Below are positions 25,721-35,045 of a stretch of DNA of 64,000 nucleotides, in pieces. The DNA lies in contig NZ_MIAM01000017.1 of assembly GCF_001830555.1 (NCBI RefSeq), positions 674 to 64,673 of the forward strand. The letters run 5' to 3'. The DNA is from Sphingopyxis sp. RIFCSPHIGHO2_12_FULL_65_19 (GTDB lineage Bacteria > Pseudomonadota > Alphaproteobacteria > Sphingomonadales > Sphingomonadaceae). The position numbers and the translations under genes were made by a program. Every line of letters begins with the position of its first letter. Position 1 is the first letter of the stretch. The notes beneath the pieces were generated by a model. That model searched no databases. It had not been told where the DNA came from and saw nothing but the letters and a program-made list of their open reading frames with translations.

Positions 25721-27943
25721 TCAGTTCCAGCTGAGAAGGAGGCTGCCGTTCGCCGGAACGAGGAAATCGAGGCGGTCGCCGCTGTTCCCGTCGGGCCGGA
25801 TCGCATCGCCGTCCGCCGCGGCGACGCGTATCGCGGGAAGCTCGCCCCGGCTCTTCCGGACGAAGCTGAGCCGGGCCGTGCAGCCTTCGCCGCCGTCGAG
25901 GCGAAGCGAGAGCCGCGCTGGCGCCATGCGCTCGAGGGCACGGACGAAATGATCGCAATAAAGGTCGAACGGCGCGCCGTCGACGCGGTGAAAGGCGCGG
26001 GTCGCGAAGATGAATGCGGCCCCGGCGCCATAGATTTCCTGCCCCACCTGGCCCGCGGGCTGACCGTCGGCATAAAGATCCTCGACCGGGAAGGAGAGGG
26101 TGGGGTCGATGCGCCCGTTACCGGGGCGCTGTTCGTCCGAGACGGCCTCGGCGGGCAGGGCGTCGGGATAATAATACCAGGCCCGATCGAGTGCATAGCG
26201 GCAATATTCCGAAATCAGCATGCGCGCCGCGGGCTCGAGATCCGGTCCGCTGTCGGCAAGATAATGTTCGAAAGCGGCGAAGCTGTCGAAACATTCGTAG
26301 ATCGCCATATAGGGTGCGTCCTGCAGACAGGTGGCGCCCAGAAAGTTGCGGTGATGAACGGCGAGGCCGATCTCGCTTTCCCAGATCTCGGTGTGATGAA
26401 AGAAGCTCGCGAGATAGACATAGCTCTGCTCGCGGTAGACGTCGCGGCCGGTGACCCGCCACAATCTCATGCAGGCGGCAGCCCCCCAGGCGGTGAGGTT
26501 GGCCTGATAATTGATGTCGAATCCCAGACCGACCGCGGTGTCGATCGCGGCGCATGCCTCGTCGAGATACAGCTTCTCGTCGGTGAGCTCGAAAGCCTCG
26601 AGCATCACCCAGGCATAGATGCCGCCGACATCGGTCTGGCCGCGCCCGTCGGCTCCGGCGGTTTCGGTGATGACCGAGAAGTCGGCGATCTTGTACTGGA
26701 TCGGCCATTTGTAAGCGAAATGCTGCGCTGCGCGGATCGCATAAGGAAGCGATCTCAGAAACAGCCGCCGCGCCTTCGGGTCGCCATCGAGCGCCAGTTT
26801 TCCGAGGTTCAGAAGCGGGTGGTAGAGATACCAGCTGTCGACGGCGTCGGCATCCTTGTCGTCACCGACATTGGGCAGATAGCGGCGCAGCGTCTCGAGC
26901 TTCCGGTCGTAGAATTTGCCGAGGCCGGCCTTGAATTCTTCCTCGAGGGGATGAACCTCGCCGCGCCATTTCCCCCAGTCGTGCAGCGCCTGCACGATCG
27001 ACATCTGAACCATGGCGTCCGGATATTCGGCATCCGTATAAGGGTGCACGTACCGATGACCATAATGGCGCACGGTCGCCTCCGGCGCGGCGCCGAGATG
27101 CCGCGCCGTCCGCGCGGCCCTCTGCCGCCAGTCGCGATATTCGGTCGGCGGCAGGGACAGCGAGCGATAGACGGCGCCCAGCATCTGGAGAAATCGCCGC
27201 GCGCTGTCGCGCTCGTCTGCCGGAGAGCCGTCGCGGACGACGAGCCTCGCATCGCTCAGCGTATAAGTAATCCCGGGCGCCAGCGGCGCGGCTTCGTCGG
27301 CAGTGTGGAGTGTCTGGCCGGGAAGGCGGAAGCCCAGCCCCGGCCAGATGCCTCCCACCGCGGCATCCGGATTGGTGCCAGTCGCTTGGAAATAGGGATT
27401 GAGCGCGGTGAAATCCTGGAAATAGAAAAAGGTACCGAAGGCGGGGTCGGTAAGTTCGCCATAGAGGAGCCCGGCGTTGAGACCGCGTTGCACCGCCTCG
27501 ACCGTGCCGCGGGTCCCCATCGGATCGTCCTGGGCGTCGAACGGAAAGAGATCGCGCGCTCCGGGCGGAAGGAGCAGCGGTGCCGAGGGGCGGAGTGTCG
27601 AGACAAGGCGGAGGCAGGGGAGCGGCCCGGGTCGCGCCTCAAGCGCGACCTCATGCGCGCCGATCGCACTTTCGACATGCACGCGGGCGAGCTCGCCGCC
27701 AGCGCGCTTGACGCGGCGGGCCTTCGCCGCGCCGGGCCACGAGGCCGCGCGCAGGGCGACGCCGCCGATGTCGGCGCGCCGGACGAACAGCCAGAGCGCT
27801 TCGCCGCCCGCAGCAAGTTCGACGGAGAGGTCGTCGATCCTCTGCGAGACGATCGGAGTAGCGGCCGCGAGCTCGCCGCGAACGCGAACGAGATCGGGCG
27901 TCAGCGGCGTGTCGCGGCGCGTCTCCACGCGCTGGTCAGTCAC
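25721..27943 (-). CDS. Large uncharacterised protein, probable (alpha/alpha)6 glycosidase-like fold
   Basis: 740 residues from a GTG that overlaps the stop of the upstream GH130 gene by 8 bp; ATG 27964 is an alternative. I do not recognise a named family. The first 250 residues are beta-rich; the middle and C-terminal parts are helix-rich with many Trp/Tyr/Asp residues (SWYLYHPLLNLGKL, GGIYAWVMLEAFEL, ESEIGLAVHHRNFLGATC), like six-hairpin glycosidases. A short beta-rich end follows. No signal peptide. Coupling with GH130 suggests it acts on the same glycan. Confidence 0.75.
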   Translation of the reverse strand: MTDQRVETRRDTPLTPDLVRVRGELAAATPIVSQRIDDLSVELAAGGEALWLFVRRADIGGVALRAASWPGAAKARRVKRAGGELARVHVESAIGAHEVALEARPGPLPCLRLVSTLRPSAPLLLPPGARDLFPFDAQDDPMGTRGTVEAVQRGLNAGLLYGELTDPAFGTFFYFQDFTALNPYFQATGTNPDAAVGGIWPGLGFRLPGQTLHTADEAAPLAPGITYTLSDARLVVRDGSPADERDSARRFLQMLGAVYRSLSLPPTEYRDWRQRAARTARHLGAAPEATVRHYGHRYVHPYTDAEYPDAMVQMSIVQALHDWGKWRGEVHPLEEEFKAGLGKFYDRKLETLRRYLPNVGDDKDADAVDSWYLYHPLLNLGKLALDGDPKARRLFLRSLPYAIRAAQHFAYKWPIQYKIADFSVITETAGADGRGQTDVGGIYAWVMLEAFELTDEKLYLDEACAAIDTAVGLGFDINYQANLTAWGAAACMRLWRVTGRDVYREQSYVYLASFFHHTEIWESEIGLAVHHRNFLGATCLQDAPYMAIYECFDSFAAFEHYLADSGPDLEPAARMLISEYCRYALDRAWYYYPDALPAEAVSDEQRPGNGRIDPTLSFPVEDLYADGQPAGQVGQEIYGAGAAFIFATRAFHRVDGAPFDLYCDHFVRALERMAPARLSLRLDGGEGCTARLSFVRKSRGELPAIRVAAADGDAIRPDGNSGDRLDFLVPANGSLLLSWN

Positions 27944-29054
27944 CGAAACAGGCCTTGGGGACATGGGTGATCCGACAGGCAAGATCGGCTTCCCCCGACG
28001 CGACGACATAATGATCGCCGCCATCGGCGATGCCCGTCGTGAAGACGACATCGCGTATATAGAGCTTGTCTTCGAGCGGACGCGTAAGCTCGGGGTTCGC
28101 CTCGAGGAGCGGCCGGTGATCGGTGCGGAGGACGACCGAGGGGTCGTCGAGATCGAGGAGCGACCAGTAGGTGCGGTAGATCCCGACGATCTCTTTCGGC
28201 TCGACCCCATGCCAGAGCGTGAGCCATCCCGCGTCGGTACGGATCGGCGGGGTGCCGCCGCCGATGCGCGCGGTCGCCACCGTGTCGGCATGCGGACGGA
28301 TGCCGGGAGCCTCATGAGGCTTCCAGTGCAGCGCATCGGGCGAGGTCGCGAGGTTGATCGAGGGCCCCGCCCGCCACCTCGATCCCGGCGGATAGGCGAA
28401 ATAGAGATCGCCGAGCGGCCGCGTCTGCGCCCAGTAGCGGCCGTCGATCAGGCCCTCGAAGATCAGCATGTCCTTGTTCTGATGATCGAGAACGATCCCC
28501 TCGAAGACCCAGTCGAGGCCGTTCGCCGAACTGTAGAGCGTCGTCGAGTGGCGCTCCGGGCTCACCGAACAGGTGGTCATCAACCAGCGCCTTCCGACCC
28601 GGCTGATGCGCGCGTCCTCGACGCCATAGCATTGGAAATCCGCGCCCGGATTGACAGCCTTGTCGTAATGGACGGCAACGATCTCGAGCCCGTCGGGCGT
28701 GAGCTCGACGGGAAGCAGCCACGAAAGCGAGGTTAGTGCCATGATCCGCCAGCTACCGCCGTGCACCATGAACTTTCTGGGATCCGACGTATCGCAAAGC
28801 TCGAGCGGCCAGATATCGACCTTGTAGCGCCCAGCCTCCCACCGGATCGAATGAACATGACCATCCTCGATCGGGGCCCGGAGCGCCTCGGCGACGCGCA
28901 CCATCATCAGGAGATTGCCCGAGGCGAGGCGGAGCAGGCCCGGGTTGAAGGCCCCGAGCACATAGGTCTCGCGGCCGAGCTGACCCGCGAGCGGCGAGCG
29001 CGACAGATCGACATCGTCGGGGCCGAAGACCAGCCGATCGGTCGCGAATTGCAT
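27936..29054 (-). CDS. GH130 family protein, second copy
   Basis: 372 residues with the GH130 propeller signatures NPGLLRLASGNLLMMVRVAE near the N-terminus and GGGTPPIRTDAGWLTLWHG followed by SLLDLDDPS. It lacks the long helical N-terminal extension of the copy at 21916 and is clearly divergent from it, so the two probably act on different linkages. ATG 29054 follows GGAGCGG. It is translated in a pair with the 740-residue protein and lies 26 bp behind katE, so all three may be one transcript. Cytoplasmic. Confidence 0.88.
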   Translation of the reverse strand: MQFATDRLVFGPDDVDLSRSPLAGQLGRETYVLGAFNPGLLRLASGNLLMMVRVAEALRAPIEDGHVHSIRWEAGRYKVDIWPLELCDTSDPRKFMVHGGSWRIMALTSLSWLLPVELTPDGLEIVAVHYDKAVNPGADFQCYGVEDARISRVGRRWLMTTCSVSPERHSTTLYSSANGLDWVFEGIVLDHQNKDMLIFEGLIDGRYWAQTRPLGDLYFAYPPGSRWRAGPSINLATSPDALHWKPHEAPGIRPHADTVATARIGGGTPPIRTDAGWLTLWHGVEPKEIVGIYRTYWSLLDLDDPSVVLRTDHRPLLEANPELTRPLEDKLYIRDVVFTTGIADGGDHYVVASGEADLACRITHVPKACFGD

Positions 29055-29080
29055 GAGTACCGCTCCTTCGCCCAGGCCGG

Positions 29081-31402
29081 TCAGCGAGCCGGCTTGGTAG
29101 CCGGTTTCGCTGCCGGAGCGGATACCGCCTTGCGCGATGCCGATGTCTCGGCCGCCTCCTTCGTTCCGCCTTTTGCGTCGAGGTCGACGCCGGCTTCACG
29201 CGGCCAGTGCCGAAGCGTTACGCAGGCATCGAGGAAGGCGGTGACATCGCCAGGTTTGGCCAGCGCGATGCAGGCCTCGTCGAGCTTGTCGGCGAGGCCG
29301 GCGGCCGCGAAGAGCGGCGCCGCTTCGGCGCCATGTCCGATAAATTTGCAATGCGCGAAGGCGTCGCTGACGAAGTCCTTGGCCGCCGCATCGCCTGCGA
29401 GCAGCGCCGCCCCATCGTCGCTCGGGAGAAGCGCGACCGCGTCGAACAGCACCGACGGCCCGCCGTCGATCTTGTGCCGGCCCGCGACGCTCGTGCCGTC
29501 CGAGAGCGTGATCCCGCCGATCTTCGGTGCAACGAGTTCCCAGACAGCGCCGGCGGCGTCGACCGCCTTGGTCAGCGCCTTGAAGAGCCGCGCATCCGCG
29601 CCGTCGGTCGCGAGGATTCCGAGCTTGCGTCCCGCGAAGCTGGCCGGGCCGTTGAGCAGGATACTGAGCGGCCGGGAAGGGGGAAGGTCGGCGAGCGGCT
29701 TTTTTGCGGCCTTGGCCGGCGCCGGAAGCGGCAGCCCTAGGCCATCGGCCACCGTGGCTGCGAGGCCGCGGTCGATATGGAGGAGATGCGATACGGTGCG
29801 GGCGCGAATGTCGGGGCGTTCGACCTTCGACAGCTCGAAAACAAGCGCGTCGCCGATATGCTTCTGCTCGATCGGGGTCTGGCTCACGAAGAATTGCCGC
29901 GCCTGGCTGTAGTGGTCGGCGAAGCTCTCGGGGCGGATGCGGCGCTTGGCGCCTTCGGCCTCTTCGGGGAAGCTCGCAAAGCCGCGCGCGGGATCCTCGC
30001 GCGGGCCGCCGTCCGTCGGTCCCCAGCTGTTCGGCTCGTAATTGGCGCGGCCGACGGGGTTTCGCATCGCCATATGACCATCCTGCTGGAAATGCGCCAT
30101 CGGGCATTTCGGCGCATTGATCGGGATATGGGTGAAGTTCGGGCCGCCGAGCCTTTTGATCTGCGTGTCGAGATAGGAGAAATTGCGGCCCTGGAGCAGC
30201 GGATCGTTCGAGAAATCGATGCCCGGGACGATGTTCTGGGTGCAGAAGGCGACCTGCTCGGTCTCGGCGAAGAAATTGTCGACGACGCGGTCGAGAACGA
30301 GGCGGCCGACGGTGCGGATCGGCACCTGCTCCTCGGGGATGAGCTTGGTCGCATCGAGGACGTCGAATTCGAACTTGTCCGCGAAGGCGTCGTCGAACAG
30401 CTGAACGCCGAGTTCCCATTCGGGAAAGTCGCCGCTGTTGATCGCATCCCAAAGGTCGCGGCGATGGAAATCGGGGTCGGCGCCGTTGATCTTGACCGCC
30501 TCGTTCCACACCACAGACTGAAGGCCCTGCTTCGGCTTCCAGTGAAATTTGACGAAGGTCGATTTGCCGTTGGTGTCGACGAGGCGGAAGGTGTGGACGC
30601 CGAAGCCTTCCATCGTGCGGAAGGAGCGGGGGATTGCGCGGTCAGACATCACCCACATGATCATGTGGAAGCTCTCGGGCATCAGGCTCACGAAATCCCA
30701 GAAATTGTCGTGGGCCGATTGCGCCTGCGGGAAGGCTCGGTCGGGCTCGGGCTTCACCGAATGCACGAGGTCGGGGAATTTCATCGCATCATGGATGAAG
30801 AAGACCGGGATATTGTTGCCGACGAGATCCCAATTGCCTTCCTTGGTGTAGAGCTTGACCGCAAAGCCGCGCACGTCGCGTGCGAGGTCGAACGAGCCTT
30901 TCGAACCCGCGACGGTCGAGAAGCGCACGAAGGCGGGCGTGCGCTCGCCGACGCGCTGGAAGATGTCGGCGCGGCTGACGTCGGCGAGGCTGTCGGTGAG
31001 CTCGAAATAGCCGTGCGCGCCATAGCCGCGTGCATGAACGACGCGCTCGGGGATACGCTCATGGTCGAAATGGAAGATTTTCTCGCGGAAATGGAAATCC
31101 TCGAGCAGCGTCGGGCCGCGCGCGCCCTGCTTGAGGCTGTTCTGGTCGTCGGCGACCGGCACGCCGTGCTGGGTGGTGAGCGGCGCATGGCCGGCACTCC
31201 CTTGATGCGTCTCGCCGCCGCTACCGCGATCCTCGCCAAAGCTCTCTGCGATCGGAGCGTCCGCCGGAAAGACTGGCGCTTTTCGCACCGACTCGCCGCC
31301 CATGTCCTTGCCCGCGATCGCAGCGGCGCTCTGGCCGCGGCGAGGCTTGGGCTTCGCGGCGTCCGCGCGGGTGGAAGAGGGGGTGGTGGGGGATTTGGCC
31401 AT
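29081..31402 (-). CDS. katE: Monofunctional catalase HPII, large-subunit type
   Basis: 773-residue heme catalase that dismutates hydrogen peroxide. The N-terminal region carries the active-site histidine in [12 protein letters not shown] and the distal-side [12 protein letters not shown]; the heme-ligand tyrosine is in [14 protein letters not shown]-terminal flavodoxin-like domain (about 590-735) marks clade II enzymes, followed by an Ala/Lys/Pro tail. ATG 31402 was chosen by family fit; the upstream ATG 31465 would extend into the promoter region. In many bacteria katE belongs to the general stress regulon. Confidence 0.95.
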   Translation of the reverse strand: MAKSPTTPSSTRADAAKPKPRRGQSAAAIAGKDMGGESVRKAPVFPADAPIAESFGEDRGSGGETHQGSAGHAPLTTQHGVPVADDQNSLKQGARGPTLLEDFHFREKIFHFDHERIPERVVHARGYGAHGYFELTDSLADVSRADIFQRVGERTPAFVRFSTVAGSKGSFDLARDVRGFAVKLYTKEGNWDLVGNNIPVFFIHDAMKFPDLVHSVKPEPDRAFPQAQSAHDNFWDFVSLMPESFHMIMWVMSDRAIPRSFRTMEGFGVHTFRLVDTNGKSTFVKFHWKPKQGLQSVVWNEAVKINGADPDFHRRDLWDAINSGDFPEWELGVQLFDDAFADKFEFDVLDATKLIPEEQVPIRTVGRLVLDRVVDNFFAETEQVAFCTQNIVPGIDFSNDPLLQGRNFSYLDTQIKRLGGPNFTHIPINAPKCPMAHFQQDGHMAMRNPVGRANYEPNSWGPTDGGPREDPARGFASFPEEAEGAKRRIRPESFADHYSQARQFFVSQTPIEQKHIGDALVFELSKVERPDIRARTVSHLLHIDRGLAATVADGLGLPLPAPAKAAKKPLADLPPSRPLSILLNGPASFAGRKLGILATDGADARLFKALTKAVDAAGAVWELVAPKIGGITLSDGTSVAGRHKIDGGPSVLFDAVALLPSDDGAALLAGDAAAKDFVSDAFAHCKFIGHGAEAAPLFAAAGLADKLDEACIALAKPGDVTAFLDACVTLRHWPREAGVDLDAKGGTKEAAETSASRKAVSAPAAKPATKPAR

Positions 31403-31488
31403 GTCGGATCTCGCTTTGTCTGAGGGGCGCAGCAGGGAGGCGTAACGCGGTCGGCGGGCGTGCAAGCGCGCCCTCCGGACCCGGCGAT

Positions 31489-31513
31489 GGAACGAGTTCG
31501 CGCTTTGAAAGTT
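31489..31513 (+). promoter_or_regulatory. Candidate EcfG-type promoter upstream of the Crp/Fnr gene
   Basis: GGAAC (31489-31493), 17-bp spacer, GTT (31511-31513). This fits the GGAAC-N16-17-(C)GTT consensus of alphaproteobacterial general-stress sigma factors and points to the Crp/Fnr gene about 130 bp downstream. Another site with identical spacing is at 46999. Confidence 0.5.
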
Positions 31514-31531
31514 GCTGCACCGGGTTTGTGA

Positions 31532-31552
31532 TTAACCTCGATCATGACGATT
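31532..31552 (+). promoter_or_regulatory. 21-bp element, copy 2 (katE/Crp-Fnr intergenic region)
   Basis: TTAACCTCGATCAT followed by GACGATT, between divergent katE and the Crp/Fnr gene. See copies at 19401 and 43835. The location fits autoregulation of the Crp/Fnr protein, which is inference. Confidence 0.5.
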
Positions 31553-31645
31553 CCGCTTCCCTTGTGAGGGGTTGCCGGGCTTTCGGAATTTTCGCAGTTG
31601 AGCAGGCCCGCTCACGCATTTCGGACGAAACAGGGAACGTCAGTG

Positions 31646-32395
31646 ATGTTAACCGATCGCTTCTTGAGAGACCGTCGCGGGGTAAGCCTCGAACCCGGCG
31701 AGCGCGCGCGTCTCGAGGCCGCCATCAGCACTACAATGACGGTCGATGCCCGCAAGATCATCGCGCGCGCCGGCGAGCGGCTCGACCAGAGCACGCTCCT
31801 CGTCGAGGGCATCATGTCGCGCTACCTCGACGACCGGAACGGTCTCCGCCAGCTTGTCGCGATTCACCTGCCCGGCGACTTCGTCGACCTCCACGCCTAC
31901 CCGCTGAAACACCTCGACCATGATGTCGGTACGATGACCCCGGCGACGATCGCGATCGTCCCGCATGTCGAGCTCGATGCGATCACCGAGGAAATGCCCG
32001 AGCTGACGCGCAAGCTCTGGTTTGCGACCTTGCTCGACGCCGCGATCCACCGCGCCTGGCTCTTCCGGCTCGGCCGCCTCGATGCCATCGGCCGCGTCGC
32101 GCATTTCTTCTGCGAGACCAATGTGCGTCTCCAGTCGGCGGGGCTGAGCGACGGGCGTCAGTTCACGCTCGGACTGACGCAGGCCGATGTCGCCGAGATC
32201 TGCGGCCTGACGACCGTGCATGTGAACCGGGTCGTACGCCATCTTCGCGAGGAAGGGCTTTGTACGTTCCGCAACGGCAAGGTCGAGATTCTCGATGCCG
32301 CGAAGCTGGCGCGGCGCGGCCAGTTCGATCCCGCCTATCTCTATATCGACGATCCCGCATCTCCGCCGCTCCCAGACCAGAGGCCCCGCCGATGA
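31646..32395 (+). CDS. Crp/Fnr family transcriptional regulator
   Basis: 249 residues: N-terminal cyclic-nucleotide-binding-like sensor (about 15-120), a dimer helix, and a C-terminal winged helix-turn-helix (LTQADVAEICGLTTVHVNRVVRHL, about 177-200). The recognition helix (TTVHVNR) is not of the FNR E-x2-SR type, so its operator is not the canonical FNR box, and no N-terminal Fe-S cysteine cluster is present. ATG 31646 follows AGGGAA; ATG 31598 is possible. It lies divergent to katE and overlaps a 65-residue ORF by ATGA. Confidence 0.9.
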   Translation: MLTDRFLRDRRGVSLEPGERARLEAAISTTMTVDARKIIARAGERLDQSTLLVEGIMSRYLDDRNGLRQLVAIHLPGDFVDLHAYPLKHLDHDVGTMTPATIAIVPHVELDAITEEMPELTRKLWFATLLDAAIHRAWLFRLGRLDAIGRVAHFFCETNVRLQSAGLSDGRQFTLGLTQADVAEICGLTTVHVNRVVRHLREEGLCTFRNGKVEILDAAKLARRGQFDPAYLYIDDPASPPLPDQRPRR

Positions 32396-32589
32396 CCGGT
32401 GATTTGTCTTCCCCCCAGCCGCCCGAGACGGAAGCGGGGGTCGCCACCGCGGAAGATGGCGTTGTCCTGCTCGATGGCCCCGACGGTGTCGCGGTGACGA
32501 TGACCCCGGCGGCGGCGCGCAGTACCGGCGAAAGCCTTATCGAGGCGGCGAGGCGTGCGGAAGCACAGCTCGCGGCCAGGCGGTCCTGA
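32392..32589 (+). CDS. Small hypothetical protein coupled to Crp/Fnr gene
   Basis: 65 residues starting in an ATGA overlap with the Crp/Fnr stop. The middle (GVVLLDGPDGVAVTMTPAAARSTGESLIEAARRAEAQL) is a compact strand-helix pattern; no known family. The coupling and continuous reading frame make it credible as a partner or by-product of the regulator operon. Confidence 0.65.
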   Translation: MTGDLSSPQPPETEAGVATAEDGVVLLDGPDGVAVTMTPAAARSTGESLIEAARRAEAQLAARRS

Positions 32590-32789
32590 AGGATCGCCTG
32601 ATCGCGCCCGTACGGGGGCGACGGGGCCGTCGCCGATTTGGCGCCAGGGAGCCGACGCACAGCGCGCGGCGCCGATAAATGCATTGATCGATGTTGCATC
32701 GCCGCCGTCCGGGGGAACGCAGTGATACGGCGGCGGGTTCTGCCCGGGAGCGGCGCCAGCGGGTGCCGCCGACCGAGGAGAAGCCGCAC

Positions 32790-33464
32790 GTGGAAGAGGC
32801 CGCCGGACTGATTGCGCCTGCCGCGACGATGATCGCGGCGATGATGACGGCAGCCAATCTCGGCGCGCGCGTGACCGGCTCGGGCTTCGTCGTGTTCACT
32901 TTGGGCTCGCTCGCCTGGTCGGTCGTCGGGTTCACATCGGGCCAGACCAATCTTCTTGCGACGAACCTGTTCCTGACGCTCGTCAATCTCGTCGGAATAT
33001 GGCGATGGCTCGGCCGCCAGCGCGGCTATGAGGATGGCGCGCGGCGTGCCGCGAAGCGAAGCCGGATCGCGGCCTCGCCCTCGCTCTTCGCCGCGAGTGC
33101 GCTAGGCGGTCGTCCGGTGAGCGATATCCGCGGCGAAGTTGTCGGCCAGGCGGTCGATGCGATGATCGAATGCGAAAGCGGATGCCTCTCTTATGTCGTC
33201 GTCGCGAGCGGCGGGCTCGGCGGCATCGACGAGACGCTGCGCGCGGTACCGGCGGCGATGCTCGACTGTCATGCCGACGGGCTCGTGCTGCTGATGAGCG
33301 CGGCGGAGTATGAGAAGCGCGATACGCTCGACGGCGCCGCCTGGCCTGCGCGGCCCCCACGCGGACAGGTAGCCACGGAGGCGTCGCTCGCCCCCGCGGC
33401 GGCGGCGGGCGAGGGGCCGCGGGGCGCCGGAAAGGAAGTGGCCCATGACGCGGCTCAAGGATGA
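32790..33464 (+). CDS. Membrane protein with C-terminal PRC-barrel-like region
   Basis: 224 residues from GTG 32790, favoured by GAGGAGAA just upstream; ATG 32691 would add 33 Arg-rich residues. Residues about 10-75 contain two or three membrane segments (SGFVVFTLGSLAWSVVGF, NLFLTLVNLVGIWRWL). The C-terminal part (GRPVSDIRGEVVGQAVDAMIE, YVVVASGGLGG) looks like a PRC barrel, a domain found in the photosynthetic reaction centre H subunit and in RNA-processing proteins. It overlaps the DUF6766 gene by 20 bp. Confidence 0.75.
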   Translation: MEEAAGLIAPAATMIAAMMTAANLGARVTGSGFVVFTLGSLAWSVVGFTSGQTNLLATNLFLTLVNLVGIWRWLGRQRGYEDGARRAAKRSRIAASPSLFAASALGGRPVSDIRGEVVGQAVDAMIECESGCLSYVVVASGGLGGIDETLRAVPAAMLDCHADGLVLLMSAAEYEKRDTLDGAAWPARPPRGQVATEASLAPAAAAGEGPRGAGKEVAHDAAQG

Positions 33465-34104
33465 TAATGGTCTCACCATCGTGCTGCTGCTGCTGTTCGC
33501 AGCGTCGATCGTCGGCCACTGGCTACCGGGGTGGCACGTCGCGCTCGCGGACGCTGCGCGGCACCATCAGCCCGGTCTCTCGCTCTGGGCCTATGGCGGC
33601 AGTCCGCAATTCCTGTCCTCGGTGTTCGAAAACTGGGAGAGCGAGTTTCTCCAGATGTCGGCCTATGTCGTGCTGACGGCGATGCTCGTTCAGCGTGGCT
33701 CGTCGGAATCGCGGGGTCCCGACGCGCCGCTACGCGACGCCGATCTTGCCGCGCAGGCGCGCAAGCCCGGTGCCCCTGCGGTGCTGCGCAAGGGTCGTCT
33801 CGCGCGCGCTCTCTATGCTCGGTCGCTGGGGCTGGTGCTCGCGATGCTGTTTCTTGCCTCCTTCATCCTCCACTGGACGCAGAGCGCGCGCGCGGCCGCC
33901 GAGGACGCGCGCGAGCATGGCGAAATCGCCCTTTCCACCTTCGCCTATCTCGGCGACCCCGGCCTCTGGTTCGAATCCTTCCAGAATTGGCAGAGCGAAT
34001 TTCTGTCGACCGCCGTTCTGGTGCTCTTGTCGATCTTCCTTCGTCAGAAAGAGTCGCCCGAATCGAAGCCCGTCGCCGCTCCGCACGCGGAGACGGGATC
34101 GTGA
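33445..34104 (+). CDS. DUF6766 family membrane protein with internal duplication
   Basis: 219 residues. Two similar halves are visible: WESEFLQMSAYVVLTAML after a first membrane helix, and WQSEFLSTAVLVLLSIFL after a second (about residues 128-148), each preceded by a hydrophobic span and an H-x-(15-20)-LS(L/T)-x-AY(G/L)G segment. That gives four membrane helices from an ancestral duplication. Function unknown. Overlaps the preceding membrane-protein gene by 20 bp. Confidence 0.85.
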   Translation: MTRLKDDNGLTIVLLLLFAASIVGHWLPGWHVALADAARHHQPGLSLWAYGGSPQFLSSVFENWESEFLQMSAYVVLTAMLVQRGSSESRGPDAPLRDADLAAQARKPGAPAVLRKGRLARALYARSLGLVLAMLFLASFILHWTQSARAAAEDAREHGEIALSTFAYLGDPGLWFESFQNWQSEFLSTAVLVLLSIFLRQKESPESKPVAAPHAETGS

Positions 34105-34332
34105 CGGCGAATGGCCGAGCGAACCGGCGTGGGCGTTACGGCCCCGCTGCCCCGGTGCCTGTCTCGCTGGGCGCTCGGAGCGCCGATTTAATCCTCGAAC
34201 CGCGGAACGATCGCAGCGGACGGGCGTCAGTCGTTCATCGCCCCGAAGTCGGGGCCGCTTCCCCCGACCGGCGCCGGCCCCGCCGACGCTCCCCAGATGA
34301 CGCCCGGCCTTTGCCCGGGCGGGAGATGATCC

Positions 34333-35007
34333 ATGTCCAGATCCAAGAATGACCTTCCCGATCCGCTGATTCTCGCCGCCGCTGGCGCGGGCATCGCCGT
34401 GCTCGCAACCGGCGCGGCGCTCTGGCAGCGCCGTCGGCACCGCGAGAGCCGAGGGCAGGAAGAAACAATCGCGACCGACGCGCCGCATTGGACGCTCGAC
34501 AAAACCTCCTCCCGCGCGTTGTTCGGCAAGTCGGTGTTGATCAATCGCCCCCGCGCCGAGCTCTACGCGGCATGGATGCCCGAACGCTTTCCCGAGTTCA
34601 TGGAGAATGTGGTCGCGGTCGACGACCTCGGCGAAGATGTCTCGCAGTGGACGATCAAGGCGCCCGCCGGGCGCGAGGTGACACTGGTCAACCGCATCAC
34701 CGAGCGCGTCGAGGACACATCGATCTACTGGCAAAGTACGCCGGCCTCCGACATCGCGAACAGCGGCGAGGTGCGCTTCACCGACGCGCCGGCGGGGCGA
34801 GGCACCTATGTCAGCCTGATCCTCGCCTATGACCCGCCCGCCGGGAAGGTCGGGCGCCTCGCCGCCAAGCTCCTTCAGCGCGAGCCCGAAGTGCAGGCGC
34901 GGCGCGACCTTCACCGTTTCAAGCAGCTCATGGAAACCGGCGAAGTGACGACCAATGCCTCGCCCTCCGCGCGAGGCGCCGAGAGCCCTGCCGAGCCGCA
35001 CATCTGA
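34333..35007 (+). CDS. SRPBCC (cyclase/dehydrase-like) protein with membrane anchor
   Basis: 224 residues from ATG 34333 after GGGAG. An N-terminal membrane segment (LILAAAGAGIAVLATGAALW) precedes a START/polyketide-cyclase-type domain (about 60-200) with the typical INRPRAELYAAWMPERFPEFM start. Proteins of this group bind small hydrophobic ligands; some affect membrane or respiratory functions. First gene of a run with the zinc alcohol dehydrogenase and SDR. Confidence 0.82.
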   Translation: MSRSKNDLPDPLILAAAGAGIAVLATGAALWQRRRHRESRGQEETIATDAPHWTLDKTSSRALFGKSVLINRPRAELYAAWMPERFPEFMENVVAVDDLGEDVSQWTIKAPAGREVTLVNRITERVEDTSIYWQSTPASDIANSGEVRFTDAPAGRGTYVSLILAYDPPAGKVGRLAAKLLQREPEVQARRDLHRFKQLMETGEVTTNASPSARGAESPAEPHI

Positions 35008-35045
35008 ACGCCGAACCGCAGCACAATCACATCAAGGAGAAGGCC

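Noticed and set aside
25217..27970. A 917-residue plus-strand frame opposite the 740-residue protein and its neighbours
   Set aside because: Antisense to well-supported genes with signatures and overlaps; composition is Arg/Ala-rich shadow sequence.
29777..31423. A 548-residue plus-strand frame opposite katE
   Set aside because: katE is certain from catalytic motifs, so this is a shadow.
32714..32739. GGAAC-N18-GTT before the PRC-barrel-like gene
   Set aside because: Spacing is one base longer than the EcfG consensus used for the accepted sites, so it is not counted.
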